Source of the DNA: Limnochorda pilosa
GTDB lineage: Bacteria; Bacillota; Limnochordia; Limnochordales; Limnochordaceae
Direction: 5' to 3'
Length of the DNA: 64,000 nucleotides
NCBI RefSeq assembly: GCF_001544015.1
Contig: NZ_AP014924.1
Span: forward strand, 1,488,001-1,552,000
Shown here: piece by piece, positions 42,680 through 51,472 of the stretch
Position numbering within the stretch: position 1 is the first letter of the stretch
How the letters are laid out: each line of letters opens with the position of its first letter
Notes under the pieces: model-generated
What the model was told of the DNA's origin: nothing
The model's database searches: none
Seen by the model: only the letters and a program-made list of their open reading frames with translations
Program-made: the position numbers and the translations under genes

Positions 42680-42694
42680 CGGGGGGGCGGGTTC

Positions 42695-43702
42695 GTGCAG
42701 GCGGGGAAGCTCTCGACGGCGGAGCTCAGGCGGCGGGTCTTGACCCACCTGGGCCACCGCAGGCCCGAGGTGCGCGTGCGCGCCGGGGTGGGGCTCGACT
42801 CGGCGGTCATCGACCTGGGGGGCGACCTCTGCGTGGTCTCCAGCGATCCCATCACCGGAGCGGGGGAGGGCGCGGGGAGGCTGGCGGTGGTGGTCTCCTG
42901 CAACGACGTGGCCGCCATGGGAGCCGTCCCCGTGGGGGTCCAGGTGACGCTGCTCCTCCCCGAGGGCGCAGGCCCGGAAGACGTGGAGCGGTTCATGGAG
43001 GAGGTGTCCGGCGCCTGCGAAGCGCTGGGCATCGAGGTTCTGGGCGGCCACACCGAGATCACCTCCCGGGTGACCGCCCCCGTGCTGGTCACCACCGCCG
43101 TGGGCCGGGTGCCGCCCGAGCGGCTGGTGCAGGCGTCGGGCGCCCGGGCGGGTGACGGGCTGGTGGTGACCAAGGGCGTGGGCCTGGAGGGAACGGCCAT
43201 CCTCGCCACGGACTTCGCCCAGGATCTGGAGCCCCGGGTGGGTGCTGAGGTCCTGGCCCGCGCCCGACGCTTCACCGAGGAGCTGAGCGTGGTGGCTGAG
43301 GCGCTGGCGGCGGCCCGGTTGGGCGCCACGGCCATGCACGACGTCACCGAGGGCGGCCTCTACGGAGCCTGCCGGGAAATGGCCCTCGCATCGGGGCTGG
43401 GGGTGGAGCTCTGGACCGACCACCTCCCCGTGCGCCCCGAGACCCGCGCCATCTGCGAGGTGCTGGGCATGGACCCCGCCGGGCTCATCTCCTCCGGCAC
43501 CCTCCTCATCGCCGCCCCGGACCCCGAGGCCATGGCCGGCGGACTGAAGGAGGAGGGCTTCCAGGCCTTCCCCGTGGGCCGGCTGGTCCCGAGCGGCTTC
43601 TGGCGCCTGGAGCGCAAGCCGTTCCCAGGCCCCGGCGCCGGCAGGCGCCCCTTCCCCGAAGACGAAGAGGACGAGCTCTGGCGGTTCCTGCGGACCCGGT
43701 AG
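42695..43702 (+). CDS. PurM/HypE-like (AIR synthase-related) protein
   Basis: 335 residues of the AIR-synthase-like fold: VVVSCNDVAAMGAVPVGVQVTLLLPEGA, EVLGGHTEITSRVTAPVLVTTAVGRV, and a C-terminal half with ATAMHDVTEGGLYGACREMALASGLGVEL. Closest in pattern to HypE-like AIR synthase-related proteins; the C-terminal Cys motif of true HypE (PRIC) is absent, so carbamoyl dehydration for hydrogenase is unlikely. GTG at 42695, 15 bp after the aminotransferase, so the two are probably cotranscribed and functionally linked. Confidence 0.78.
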   Translation: MQAGKLSTAELRRRVLTHLGHRRPEVRVRAGVGLDSAVIDLGGDLCVVSSDPITGAGEGAGRLAVVVSCNDVAAMGAVPVGVQVTLLLPEGAGPEDVERFMEEVSGACEALGIEVLGGHTEITSRVTAPVLVTTAVGRVPPERLVQASGARAGDGLVVTKGVGLEGTAILATDFAQDLEPRVGAEVLARARRFTEELSVVAEALAAARLGATAMHDVTEGGLYGACREMALASGLGVELWTDHLPVRPETRAICEVLGMDPAGLISSGTLLIAAPDPEAMAGGLKEEGFQAFPVGRLVPSGFWRLERKPFPGPGAGRRPFPEDEEDELWRFLRTR

Positions 43703-43794
43703 GCCCGGGCGATGGACGGCGGGGCCCACGCGAACAGGAACCAGCGGCGGGCCCGGCCTCCACGGCGCGGCGTAGCATGGGGCGCGGGTCGATC

Positions 43795-43808
43795 GAGCGT
43801 GCACGCTC
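43795..43808. promoter_or_regulatory. 14-bp perfect palindrome upstream of unknown gene
   Basis: GAGCGTGCACGCTC, flanked on each side by GATC-containing sequence (GATC before and CGATCGA after), 44 bp before the start at 43853. A candidate operator. Confidence 0.35.
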
Positions 43809-43852
43809 CGATCGAGAGCCCGCGTCAACCGACGCCTGTGGAGGTGGAACGG

Positions 43853-44374
43853 ATGAACTGGAGCTATCAGGTGATGCCGGGCCGGGAGCCCGTGCAGGTT
43901 CTTCCCCTGCCCGTGGCGCCGCGCCCCAGGCTCCGCCCCAGCCTACGTATCCTTCGCCTGATCGAGCTGATCCTGCGCAACATCCGGCGCAAGGAGCGTC
44001 AACTCGCACGAACCCGGCGGGAGGTGGACCGGCGCCTGCTGCGCCGGAGCATCGCAGCGGAGCGGAGGCAGCTCCGCCTGCTGCTGGGCATGCACGCGCG
44101 CTCGGCCGGGTTCGCGCCCTCGCTCTCGGAGATCCAGCCCATGGAGGAGCCAGCCGCAGCGGGTCCGACCGCGGCCGACGCAGAGGTGGCCGAGCTGATG
44201 GAGGGCGAGATGGAGGTGGCCGAGGAGCTGCGGGAGGCCATGGCCGAGGCCGACGATGAAGAAGCTCGCATGATGCTCATGGAGATGCACATGGAGACCA
44301 TGGAAACGCTGGCCGGGCTTGCGGCCATGGCCGGTATCCAGGGGACGGTCGCGGGGACGAGCCCCGGCGGGTGA
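43853..44374 (+). CDS. Unrecognised protein: basic helical N-half, Met/Glu-rich C-half
   Basis: 173 residues from ATG 43853 behind GGAGGTGG. Residues ~39-87 form an Arg-rich amphipathic segment (NIRRKERQLARTRREVDRRL, SIAAERRQLRLLLG). Residues ~105-160 are acidic and Met-rich (ELMEGEMEVAEELREAMAEA, MMLMEMHMETMETL). No signal peptide, no membrane helix. No family is recognised. The Arg-rich segment recurs at 45854-45997 in a decayed copy on the other side of the pentaheme cytochrome gene. The Met/His clusters might bind metal; this is speculation. Confidence 0.65.
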   Translation: MNWSYQVMPGREPVQVLPLPVAPRPRLRPSLRILRLIELILRNIRRKERQLARTRREVDRRLLRRSIAAERRQLRLLLGMHARSAGFAPSLSEIQPMEEPAAAGPTAADAEVAELMEGEMEVAEELREAMAEADDEEARMMLMEMHMETMETLAGLAAMAGIQGTVAGTSPGG

Positions 44375-44678
44375 GGCACCACCGGGTGCGGACGGGGAAC
44401 GGCGCGCCCGATCGCCCCGCCCGCGGGGAACCAGGCGGGTCCCGCCCTCGGGTGGAGACCCCATTTGGGGCTGGTGGGCAACCCACCCCGGGTGGGGACG
44501 ACTGCCCCTGGCTCCAGTTTCTGCCTGGATGATAGGCTGGAGACAGAAGCGCCGATGGGAACGCCCTCGCCGGGTGAGGCGGCCCTTCCGCCGACCCTGT
44601 ACGGGACGGGCCCATGCCGGCGCCCGGGGCAGCCGTTCGCTCTGAACGGCGGGCCCTACCACGAGCGAGGTGATCCGC
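44375..44678. other. Intergenic region with GC hairpins before cytochrome gene
   Basis: No gene is supported. GGTGGG-CAA-CCCACC (44473-44487) is a perfect short hairpin, followed by further inverted CTCCAG/CTGGAG arms near 44511-44543. No convincing -35/-10 pair is seen. Confidence 0.4.
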
Positions 44679-45692
44679 GTGACGAGCTTGGCACGACGCG
44701 GCCTGCGGCGTGGGGGTCTCCTGGCCGTACTCGTTTTCGTCCTCCTGGTGGTGGCTGCCGTCGCGCAGGCCGGGCCCAAGCAGGAGCTGGCCAACTCAGC
44801 CCACTCCACCCCTGTGGAGAGTGCGGCTACCCGGGCGGCCTGCGCCACCTGCCACGACGGCCCGACCTTTGCCGGTGAGCGGCCCGAGGGCGTGACCATC
44901 ACCGACCCCAAGGGCCTCTCATGCACCGACTGCCACGACTGGAGCGGCTCCCAGGCCCCCGAAGGCCTCAGGGTGTACGGGGAAGCGAAGCTGCCCAACG
45001 GGCTGGTGCTGCAGAACGGCTCCGCCGCCCTGTGCGTCACCTGCCACAACGGGCGGCGCGACACCGGCGACCCGAAGACCGCACAGGGCCTCTCGGCGCC
45101 CCACCGGAGCCCCCAGGGCGAGATGCTGGCGGGCACGGGGGCCTTTGAGTTTCCGGGGTACCGCTACACCAACTCGGTGCACACCACCCTGGAGGAGGGC
45201 TGCGTCGCCTGCCACATGGCACCCGGGCCGGCGGAGGGTGAGGCGCCCTTCGAGCGCATCGGGGGCCATACCTTCACCATGGCCTACGAAGGCACCGAGA
45301 ACCTGAACGCCTGCACCGACTGCCATCCGCTGGCCACGAGCTTCAACCGGCCCGCGACGGCGGACTGGGACGGCGACCGGCGACTGGAGGGCGTGCAGGA
45401 CGAGGTGCACGGGCTGGTCGAGCTCGTCAAGGGGGCCATCGAGGCTGCGCTGGACGGCGGCCGGGGCGGCGTGATCCACGAGTCCCACGGCGCGGTGGAG
45501 TTCCTGAAGAAGGATGGGCAGACCAAGCTCGAGGGCGTGCCCGAGTCCATCTACAAGGCCACCTACAACCTGCTCTTCGTGGAGAACGACGGTAGCCTGG
45601 GCATCCACAACACCGCCTACGCGGTGCAGCTCCTGCAGTCCTCGTATCAGGCGGTGACCGGGCATCCGGTGCCCGACGCGGCCATCCGCTGA
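44679..45692 (+). CDS. Secreted pentaheme c-type cytochrome
   Basis: 337 residues: signal peptide (GGLLAVLVFVLLVVAAVAQAG) then five CxxCH heme sites: CATCH, CTDCH, CVTCH, CVACH, CTDCH. The C-terminal ~80 residues (IYKATYNLLFVENDGSLGIHNTAYAVQLL) resemble the tail of multiheme nitrite/hydroxylamine-type cytochromes, where HN-(T/P)-x-Y helices pack the hemes. It functions outside the cytoplasmic membrane in electron transfer; the acceptor is unknown. GTG at 44679 (or 44670). It needs the CcmABCDE/TlpA machinery encoded in this window. Confidence 0.88.
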   Translation: MTSLARRGLRRGGLLAVLVFVLLVVAAVAQAGPKQELANSAHSTPVESAATRAACATCHDGPTFAGERPEGVTITDPKGLSCTDCHDWSGSQAPEGLRVYGEAKLPNGLVLQNGSAALCVTCHNGRRDTGDPKTAQGLSAPHRSPQGEMLAGTGAFEFPGYRYTNSVHTTLEEGCVACHMAPGPAEGEAPFERIGGHTFTMAYEGTENLNACTDCHPLATSFNRPATADWDGDRRLEGVQDEVHGLVELVKGAIEAALDGGRGGVIHESHGAVEFLKKDGQTKLEGVPESIYKATYNLLFVENDGSLGIHNTAYAVQLLQSSYQAVTGHPVPDAAIR

Positions 45693-45741
45693 CCGGAGAC
45701 CCAGACCAAAACTGGCGCCGGGCGGTGCCCCGGCCGTCGTT

Positions 45742-45776
45742 CGGAGGCCCCGGTCGGGGCCTCCGGCGCTTCTCTG
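45742..45776 (+). terminator. Terminator after cytochrome gene
   Basis: CGGAGGCCCC (45742-45751), loop GGTC, GGGGCCTCCG (45756-45765), then GCGCTTCTCTGTT. Perfect 10-bp stem, modest U tract, 50 bp past the stop. Confidence 0.75.
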
Positions 45777-45835
45777 TTGGGGTGGCTGGCTGCCCGAGGG
45801 TGACCAGGCGGTAACTGTAGGGCGCTGCCTGCCCG

Positions 45836-45997
45836 ATGGGGCTGCTCACATCGCCGCTCCTGGCCAACATCCGGCGGGAGCAGCGGCTGCTCGCCCGTGC
45901 CCGCCGGCCGATAGACCGGCGTCTGCTGCAGCGAAGCATTGCCGCGGAACGCCGGCAGATTCGCCTGCCCCTGGGATTGAACTCGCGTGTTGGTTTC
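45836..45997 (+). pseudogene. Decayed partial copy of the unknown gene at 43853
   Basis: The frame from ATG 45836 gives LLANIRREQRLLARARRPID followed by RRLLQRSIAAERRQIRLPLG, about two-thirds identical over ~48 residues to residues 39-87 of the 43853 protein, then loses similarity. It lacks a ribosome site and both the N-terminal and Met-rich parts. The open frame continues to 46174 into the convergent TetR gene without homology. Codons differ widely from the parent, so the duplication is not recent. Confidence 0.65.
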
Positions 45998-46053
45998 TCG
46001 ACCCCGACTCCAGGCGGCATGGCTCTAGCTGCCTGGGGTCGCGGCTCCTTTCT

Positions 46054-46656
46054 CTACAGTAGCCCCACCACCGCTGCCGGCCCCCTGAAGACGATGCGGC
46101 TGATGAAGAGCGCCAGCTCGCTCGGGGAGTGCGCCATTCCCGTATCGAACCAGTGCTGGATGAGCCCCAGTTGAGCCGAGGTCGCAAAGGCGATCAGGTA
46201 GTCGGGGGGAATGAGCAACTCCGACGGCCTGGCGCGTCCGGAGAAGAGTTTGGGAAAGAGATGTGACGCCATGAGCTCCTTGATCTGCGCGGGAAAGGCC
46301 GGGTCGCCCTTGGGCCCCAGCATCGCCTTGAAGAAGGCCGCGTGCTGGGTCAGGTACTCCAGGATCGCGACGATCTGCGGGTAGGTTTCGTCTTGGGCAG
46401 CATAGGCCAGGAGTTCGAAGGGATCGGCCCGGTCCACCAGCTTGCGCAGCCCCTCCAGGACCTCGACCGTGTTCCGCTCGATGAAATCGTAGATGTCCCG
46501 GTAGTGCAGGTAGAAGGTCCCCCGGTTGATGTCCGCCCGCTCGCAGAGGCTGCTGACAGTGATCCGGTCGAGGCCTTCCTCGTCGATCAACTCCACCAGC
46601 GCCTGACGCAGCAGCCGGCGGGTCCGGCTCTTGCGGCGATCAACCCTGTCGGACAC
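46054..46656 (-). CDS. TetR/AcrR-family transcriptional regulator
   Basis: 200 residues from GTG 46656 (GGAGGG upstream); ATG 46683 is in frame. N-terminal helix-turn-helix: SRTRRLLRQALVELIDEEGLDRITVSSLCERADINRGTFYLHY, with the TetR FYLHYxDI ending. The C-terminal ligand domain (TetR_C-type) is typical. It is divergent from the MMPL exporter operon across 247 bp carrying a dyad, so it probably represses that operon and responds to an exported compound. Confidence 0.9.
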   Translation of the reverse strand: MSDRVDRRKSRTRRLLRQALVELIDEEGLDRITVSSLCERADINRGTFYLHYRDIYDFIERNTVEVLEGLRKLVDRADPFELLAYAAQDETYPQIVAILEYLTQHAAFFKAMLGPKGDPAFPAQIKELMASHLFPKLFSGRARPSELLIPPDYLIAFATSAQLGLIQHWFDTGMAHSPSELALFISRIVFRGPAAVVGLL

Positions 46657-46744
46657 GTTGGCCCGCCCTCCAGCCTCTTCCACGAAAGATAGACGATCGC
46701 CGGGCGCGATGACGACTAGACGGCATCCTGCCCATCATTGGTCA

Positions 46745-46794
46745 TTGCTCCCTCCGACCGCCTCAGTATACTTGATGGTGTAGCCATTAATCAA
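46745..46794 (+). promoter_or_regulatory. Exporter operon promoter with dyad (TetR operator candidate)
   Basis: TTGCTC (46745-46750) and TATACT (46767-46772), 16-bp spacer. Overlapping the start site, TTGAT (46772-46776) and ATCAA (46790-46794) with inner ATGG/CCAT arms (46775-46778, 46784-46787) form an imperfect palindrome. Confidence 0.5.
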
Positions 46795-46903
46795 CGCCAT
46801 GTTCATCTGGTGAGGAGGAATCCGTACACGCGGCGCCCGCACAGGCCGCTGGAGTTCCACGGTCGCGCCCGTGTTCTCGACGGACGGAGGCGGCACTGAT
46901 CCT

Positions 46904-49195
46904 ATGGCACGCTGGATCGAAGGCATGCTGCGTCATCCCAGGGCGGTGATCGCTGGGGCAGTCCTGCTCTCCCTACTGGGGGCGCTCGGCATCACCCGCA
47001 TCGAGATCGACGACCGTCTCGAAGCGCTGCTCCCGCCCGATATGGAGTCGCTGGTCGTCTGGCACGAGATCGAGGAGATCTTTGGCACCACGGAGCCCAT
47101 CGTGGTGGCAGCAGGGCGGGAGGGGGCCTCGATCTGGGACCCAACCACCCTGCGCACCGTGGACCAGCTCCGGGCGAGGCTCGAAGAGCTTCCCGAGGTC
47201 GACTCGGTGACCGGCATCACCAACGCGAACCACCTGATCGCCTCCGACTTCGGCTTCGAGGTCGGGCCCCTGCTGGAGATGGAGCGGCTTGAGGAGCCGG
47301 GCTACCTGCAGGCGGCACGCGGTGCGCTCGGCGGCAACGAGATGCTCCAGGCGCTGGTCTCCGAGGACGAGGCATACACCCTCCTCCTGGTCACCCTGCG
47401 GGTGGATGCCGACGAGGTGGCAGCAGGGCCCGCCATCCAGCGGGTCATCGATACTCTGGAGCCAGAGCTCGACGTCCATGTGGCCGGCACGCCCTTCTTC
47501 CTGGGCGTGATCGCGGAGGAGATCCGCGGCGACGTCCTGTCACTGGTCCGCTTCGTCTTCCTCGTGCTCTTCCTGGTGGTCCTCTTGAGCCTGCGTTCCC
47601 TCAAAGGCGCCCTCCTCACCATGGCAGTCATCGCGCTTACGGCCATGACCACCCTGGGGCTGATGGGGTGGACGGGAAACAAGTTCACCGTGGCCAACAC
47701 GTCGATGCCCATCGTGCTCCTGGCCATCGCCAGCGCCGATAGCATCCACATCATCACCCATTTCCTCCGACGGCTGCGCGCCCGCGGCGACGCCAGAGAA
47801 GCTGCGGCGGAGACCGTGCGTCACCTGATGCTGCCGGTCCTCCTCACATCGGTGACCACCGCCCTCGCCTTCCTCTCGCTCATCGGCTCGCCGATCACCG
47901 TCCTGGGCCCCTACGGCTACCTCACCGCCATCGGCGTCGGGTGGGCGTGGGTCCTGTCGGCCACCTTCCTTCCGTGCCTCCTTTCGATCTCCAGGTGGCC
48001 CGCCCATGGAGCCGTCCGGGGCGGGCAGGCCGCCCTGCGTACCTTCTGGTCGCGGCTGGCCGGCGTGGTGATCCGGCGCAGGGTTGCTATCACCGGGATT
48101 GCCACTCTTCTGGTGGTAGCGTCCGCCCTGGGAGTACCGCGCGTCCTGGTCGAGGTGAGCATGACCAGCATGCTCTCCCCCGAGAGCACCCTGCGGCAGG
48201 CGTCCAGCTTCCTCGACGAGCGGTTCAGCGCCGGCAGCAACCTGAGCCTGCTGGTGACGGGCGACCTCTATGATCCTGCGCTTCTCGAGGACATGCTGGA
48301 CGTAGAGGCGTTCATCGAGGGCGAAGAGGGCGTGGGGCACGCCCGCTCGATCGCGGATCTGGTTGCCAGCATGAACAAGGCGTTCAACGGCGAGGATCCG
48401 GCCTTCGAGCGGATCCCGGAGACACGGGAGGCGGTCGCCCAGTTGCTCCTGCTCTACTCCTTCTCTGGCGACCCGGCGGACCTGGAGCGGTTCGTCACCA
48501 CCGGCTACGACCGGGCCCAAATCTCCGTTCAGATGGAGTCTCTCTCCACCCAGCGGGTGAGCCGGATGGTGGACGATCTCAAGCGCTACCTCGAGGCCGA
48601 GAAGCCCGGCCTGCGCGCCGCCCCCACCGGGTTTGCCGTCTTCTTGCGGGATCTGGTACCGTTGGTGGTCCGCTCGTCGGTGACCAGCGTCATCGTTGCC
48701 CTCATCATCATGGTGCTCGTGGCCGGGATCGCCTTCCGATCGGCCCGCCTGGGGATCCTGACGGTGGTGCCCCTCGGTGCGACGGTGGTCCTCCTCTTCG
48801 GGATCATGGGGTGGACGGGAATCCCATTGAGCCACGTCAACGCGCTCATGGCGGCTATCGCCATCGGCGTGGGCGTCGACTACGCGATCCATTTCGTGGC
48901 GGCCTACCAGCGCCAGGGGAATGCCGGCCGTCGTCGGGAGGAGCGGGTGACCGGAGCCCTCATGGAGGTGGGGCCTCCAGTCGCCTTCAACGCCCTCTCG
49001 GTGGGCGGCGGCTTTGCGGTGCTGCTCGCCTCGCGCTTCGTCCCCATCTCGTTCCTGGGCGGGCTGGTCACCTTCGCGATGATCGTCTCCGCCCTGGGCG
49101 CCCTGATTCTGATCCCGTCCCTGCTCCTGATGGGCCGGGAGAAGGCGGCGACCAGGCCCGTCCCGAGCGATGCCGAAAGACCCGTTTCGGAGTGA
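46904..49195 (+). CDS. MMPL/RND superfamily exporter
   Basis: 763 residues with the duplicated RND layout: helix 1 (AVIAGAVLLSLLGALG), a large external domain, five helices with the SSD-like region (NTSMPIVLLAIASADSIHIITHFLRRL), then a repeat (VAITGIATLLVVASALG, second external domain, MAAIAIGVGVDYAIHFVAAYQRQ). The Asp in ASADS and GVGVDYAIH are the proton-relay positions of this class. It exports lipids or hydrophobic compounds. It belongs to the COG1033-like proteins usually found with LolA-like and barrel genes, as here. ATG 46904; GTG 46871 is an alternative. Confidence 0.9.
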   Translation: MARWIEGMLRHPRAVIAGAVLLSLLGALGITRIEIDDRLEALLPPDMESLVVWHEIEEIFGTTEPIVVAAGREGASIWDPTTLRTVDQLRARLEELPEVDSVTGITNANHLIASDFGFEVGPLLEMERLEEPGYLQAARGALGGNEMLQALVSEDEAYTLLLVTLRVDADEVAAGPAIQRVIDTLEPELDVHVAGTPFFLGVIAEEIRGDVLSLVRFVFLVLFLVVLLSLRSLKGALLTMAVIALTAMTTLGLMGWTGNKFTVANTSMPIVLLAIASADSIHIITHFLRRLRARGDAREAAAETVRHLMLPVLLTSVTTALAFLSLIGSPITVLGPYGYLTAIGVGWAWVLSATFLPCLLSISRWPAHGAVRGGQAALRTFWSRLAGVVIRRRVAITGIATLLVVASALGVPRVLVEVSMTSMLSPESTLRQASSFLDERFSAGSNLSLLVTGDLYDPALLEDMLDVEAFIEGEEGVGHARSIADLVASMNKAFNGEDPAFERIPETREAVAQLLLLYSFSGDPADLERFVTTGYDRAQISVQMESLSTQRVSRMVDDLKRYLEAEKPGLRAAPTGFAVFLRDLVPLVVRSSVTSVIVALIIMVLVAGIAFRSARLGILTVVPLGATVVLLFGIMGWTGIPLSHVNALMAAIAIGVGVDYAIHFVAAYQRQGNAGRRREERVTGALMEVGPPVAFNALSVGGGFAVLLASRFVPISFLGGLVTFAMIVSALGALILIPSLLLMGREKAATRPVPSDAERPVSE

Positions 49196-49254
49196 GGCGT
49201 TCAGGCGCCCGCAGCGGCGCCCGCAGAGCAAGCACGATGGAAGGAGCGAGCAGC

Positions 49255-50049
49255 GTGCGGAGAGGTTGGAGCGGGCTGGCAGCCCTGGCAGTATTCCTGG
49301 TCCTGGCAATGGCAACGGCGGCGGCCCTTCTACCCACCGAAGGGCTCGCTCAGACCATGAGCGCCCGGGAGATCGTCGAGCGGTCCGAGAACCGGCCGGA
49401 ACCCAGAGACCTGGCAGCAACCCAGACGATTCGGCTCATCTCCCAGGCGGGGGGCGAGCGATCGATGCAGATGCAGACCTTCCGCCGAGGCGACGAGCGG
49501 ATGATCCTCTGGTTCGTCGCTCCCGGCGAGGTTCGAGGGACGTCGCTCCTGCGGGTGGAGCGTGAAGACGGTGAAGCCGACATCTGGCTCTACCTGCCGG
49601 CGATGAGGCGGACGCGGCGGGTGAGCGGGTCGGCCCAGTCGGGCAGCTTCATGGGGACCGACTTCTCCTACAACGACATGGGGCGCCGCCGCCTGGACGA
49701 CTACGAGTACACCCTGGTGGACGAGGCGGAACTGGACGGCGAGGCGGTCTGGGTGATCGAGATGGTCCCCCGTGCCGGGGTGGAGAGCGACTACAGTCGC
49801 ATCCGGCGGTACATCCGAATGTCAGACTTCGTGACCCTCCAGGAGGACCTCTACGACGGGGCGACCCTGTGGAAGGTGATGACCGTCGGGGACATCCATC
49901 AGATCGGCGGGTACACGCTGCCGGGACGGCTGGAGATGGTCGACGTGGTGAAGAACCACCGCACGGTGATGACCTTCGACGAGATGGCCGTCGACCAGGG
50001 CATCGACGAGAGCTTCTTCTCCCCCCGCAGCCTGGAACGGATCCCGTAG
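49255..50049 (+). CDS. Outer membrane lipoprotein-sorting (LolA-like) periplasmic protein
   Basis: 264 residues: signal peptide (GLAALAVFLVLAMATAAALLP, cleavage near LAQ) and a LolA/LolB-type fold: MQTFRRGDERMILWFVAPGEVRGTSLLRVE, WLYLPAMRRTRRVSGSAQSGSFMGTDFSYNDM, and YTLVDEAELDGEAVWVIEMVP. Such proteins carry lipidic cargo between membranes and pair with MMPL exporters. GTG at 49255 has GGAAGGAG nine bases upstream; ATG 49237 lies in that site. Second gene of the three-gene exporter operon. Confidence 0.88.
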   Translation: MRRGWSGLAALAVFLVLAMATAAALLPTEGLAQTMSAREIVERSENRPEPRDLAATQTIRLISQAGGERSMQMQTFRRGDERMILWFVAPGEVRGTSLLRVEREDGEADIWLYLPAMRRTRRVSGSAQSGSFMGTDFSYNDMGRRRLDDYEYTLVDEAELDGEAVWVIEMVPRAGVESDYSRIRRYIRMSDFVTLQEDLYDGATLWKVMTVGDIHQIGGYTLPGRLEMVDVVKNHRTVMTFDEMAVDQGIDESFFSPRSLERIP

Positions 50050-50080
50050 ACGTACCCCGGGCCGACTGGAGGTGTCCTTG

Positions 50081-51346
50081 GTGACCCACGGACCAACCGA
50101 TCGCTGGACGATTCTTCGCCCCGTACTCGTCGTGACTCTTGCCGCGGCCCTGGTTTTCGTCGGACCCGAGGCGGTGTGGGCTTCCGGGGTCGGCTACGTG
50201 GGGAGCGTCAGCCCCCGGATCACCCTGGATCCGGAGGATGGCTGGAGGAGCGTGCCCGACGCCTACCGGCTGGCCCAGCTGGCGCTCTTCTCGTCCACCG
50301 ATCGGTTCGGCTGGTACCTCTCGGGATCGGCCGAGAGCCGCGGCGGGAACCAGGAGATCGATCTCGCCCTGGGCGAGGCGTACGTGGACGCCTACCTCCC
50401 CCGGGTGGACCTGCGACTCGGGCGCCAGCTGGTCGCATGGGGAACGGTGGACGGCAACAACCCGGTGGACAACCTGAACCCTGCGGACCTCACCCTCTTC
50501 TCGTCGGCAACGGAGCCGGCCGAGGCCAAGGTTCCCCTCGCCGCGCTGCGGGCCGTCTCCTACTGGGGAACCTACCAGGACCTGCGGGCCGAGCTGGTGC
50601 TGTTGCCCGAGTTTCGCGGGCACGGACTGCCCGAGAGTCCCCCTCTGACGTTCCCGGTGGAGGAGCCCGAGGTGGACCTCCTGGCGCCGGACTGGGGCGT
50701 GCGGGTCCAGCGCAGCTTCGACCGGTTCGACCTCGCGCTCTCGTACTATGACGGCCACGAGCGCATGCCCACGCCGGATCCGACCGTTCCGCCCTCCGCT
50801 GCGCACTACCTGCCCGTGCAGGTTCTGGGCCTGGAAGGGGCCGTCTTCGACCTGGGCGACCTGACGCTTCGGGGGGAGGCCGCCTACTTCCTGACAGCCG
50901 ACGAGGACGCCTTCATGCAGGTGAAGAACCCTTACCTCCAGTACGCGCTCCAGCTCGAGTACCTGTGGGGTATGGAGACCACTCTGATGCTCCAGTACCT
51001 GGGATCCCATGTGACCGGCATCGACAGCCCGGCCGAGGAGGAGTCTCAGGAGGAGATCCCCTTCCGTGCCGGGGCGCCCCTCTTCAACCTGGACAGCCGC
51101 GCCGTCGCCCTTGGCCTCCGCCACGAGACGACGTGGCTCAACGTGAGGCCTCTCGCCCTGATCTGGCAGGGCGTCCTGGGCCTCGACCGGGGAGGCTTCC
51201 TCACCGGCGCCACCCTGGACCTCTCCCTGACCGACAGCCTCTCCCTGGGGCTCGGGGCGAGGATCGCCCGGGGGCTTGAAGGGACCCCTTTGGCTGCCGT
51301 GGGCCAGGCGGGCCGGGTCTGGACCGGGGTGGAGTACAGCTTCTAG
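50081..51346 (+). CDS. DUF1302-like outer-membrane beta-barrel protein
   Basis: 421 residues: signal peptide (VLVVTLAAALVFVGPEAVWA) and alternating-strand sequence throughout, ending in VWTGVEYSF, a C-terminal Phe as in BAM-dependent outer-membrane proteins. RVDLRLGRQLVAWGTVDGNN with PVDNLNPADL is the DUF1302-type motif. GTG 50081 with GGAGG eight bases upstream; the frame opens at 50072. It follows the MMPL and LolA-like genes, completing an inner-membrane, periplasm, outer-membrane route. This is direct evidence that the cell has an outer membrane. Confidence 0.85.
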   Translation: MTHGPTDRWTILRPVLVVTLAAALVFVGPEAVWASGVGYVGSVSPRITLDPEDGWRSVPDAYRLAQLALFSSTDRFGWYLSGSAESRGGNQEIDLALGEAYVDAYLPRVDLRLGRQLVAWGTVDGNNPVDNLNPADLTLFSSATEPAEAKVPLAALRAVSYWGTYQDLRAELVLLPEFRGHGLPESPPLTFPVEEPEVDLLAPDWGVRVQRSFDRFDLALSYYDGHERMPTPDPTVPPSAAHYLPVQVLGLEGAVFDLGDLTLRGEAAYFLTADEDAFMQVKNPYLQYALQLEYLWGMETTLMLQYLGSHVTGIDSPAEEESQEEIPFRAGAPLFNLDSRAVALGLRHETTWLNVRPLALIWQGVLGLDRGGFLTGATLDLSLTDSLSLGLGARIARGLEGTPLAAVGQAGRVWTGVEYSF

Positions 51347-51472
51347 GGTGTGGGGCGGGGGCCCCGCTGTGAGCACCGGCTTCCGCTACTGGCGCTCAAC
51401 CTGACGGCAGCCCCGGACGAAAGGGGGAGTAAGGCGAGGCATCACGTGGTGTGAAGCGAGGCTGACGGGACC

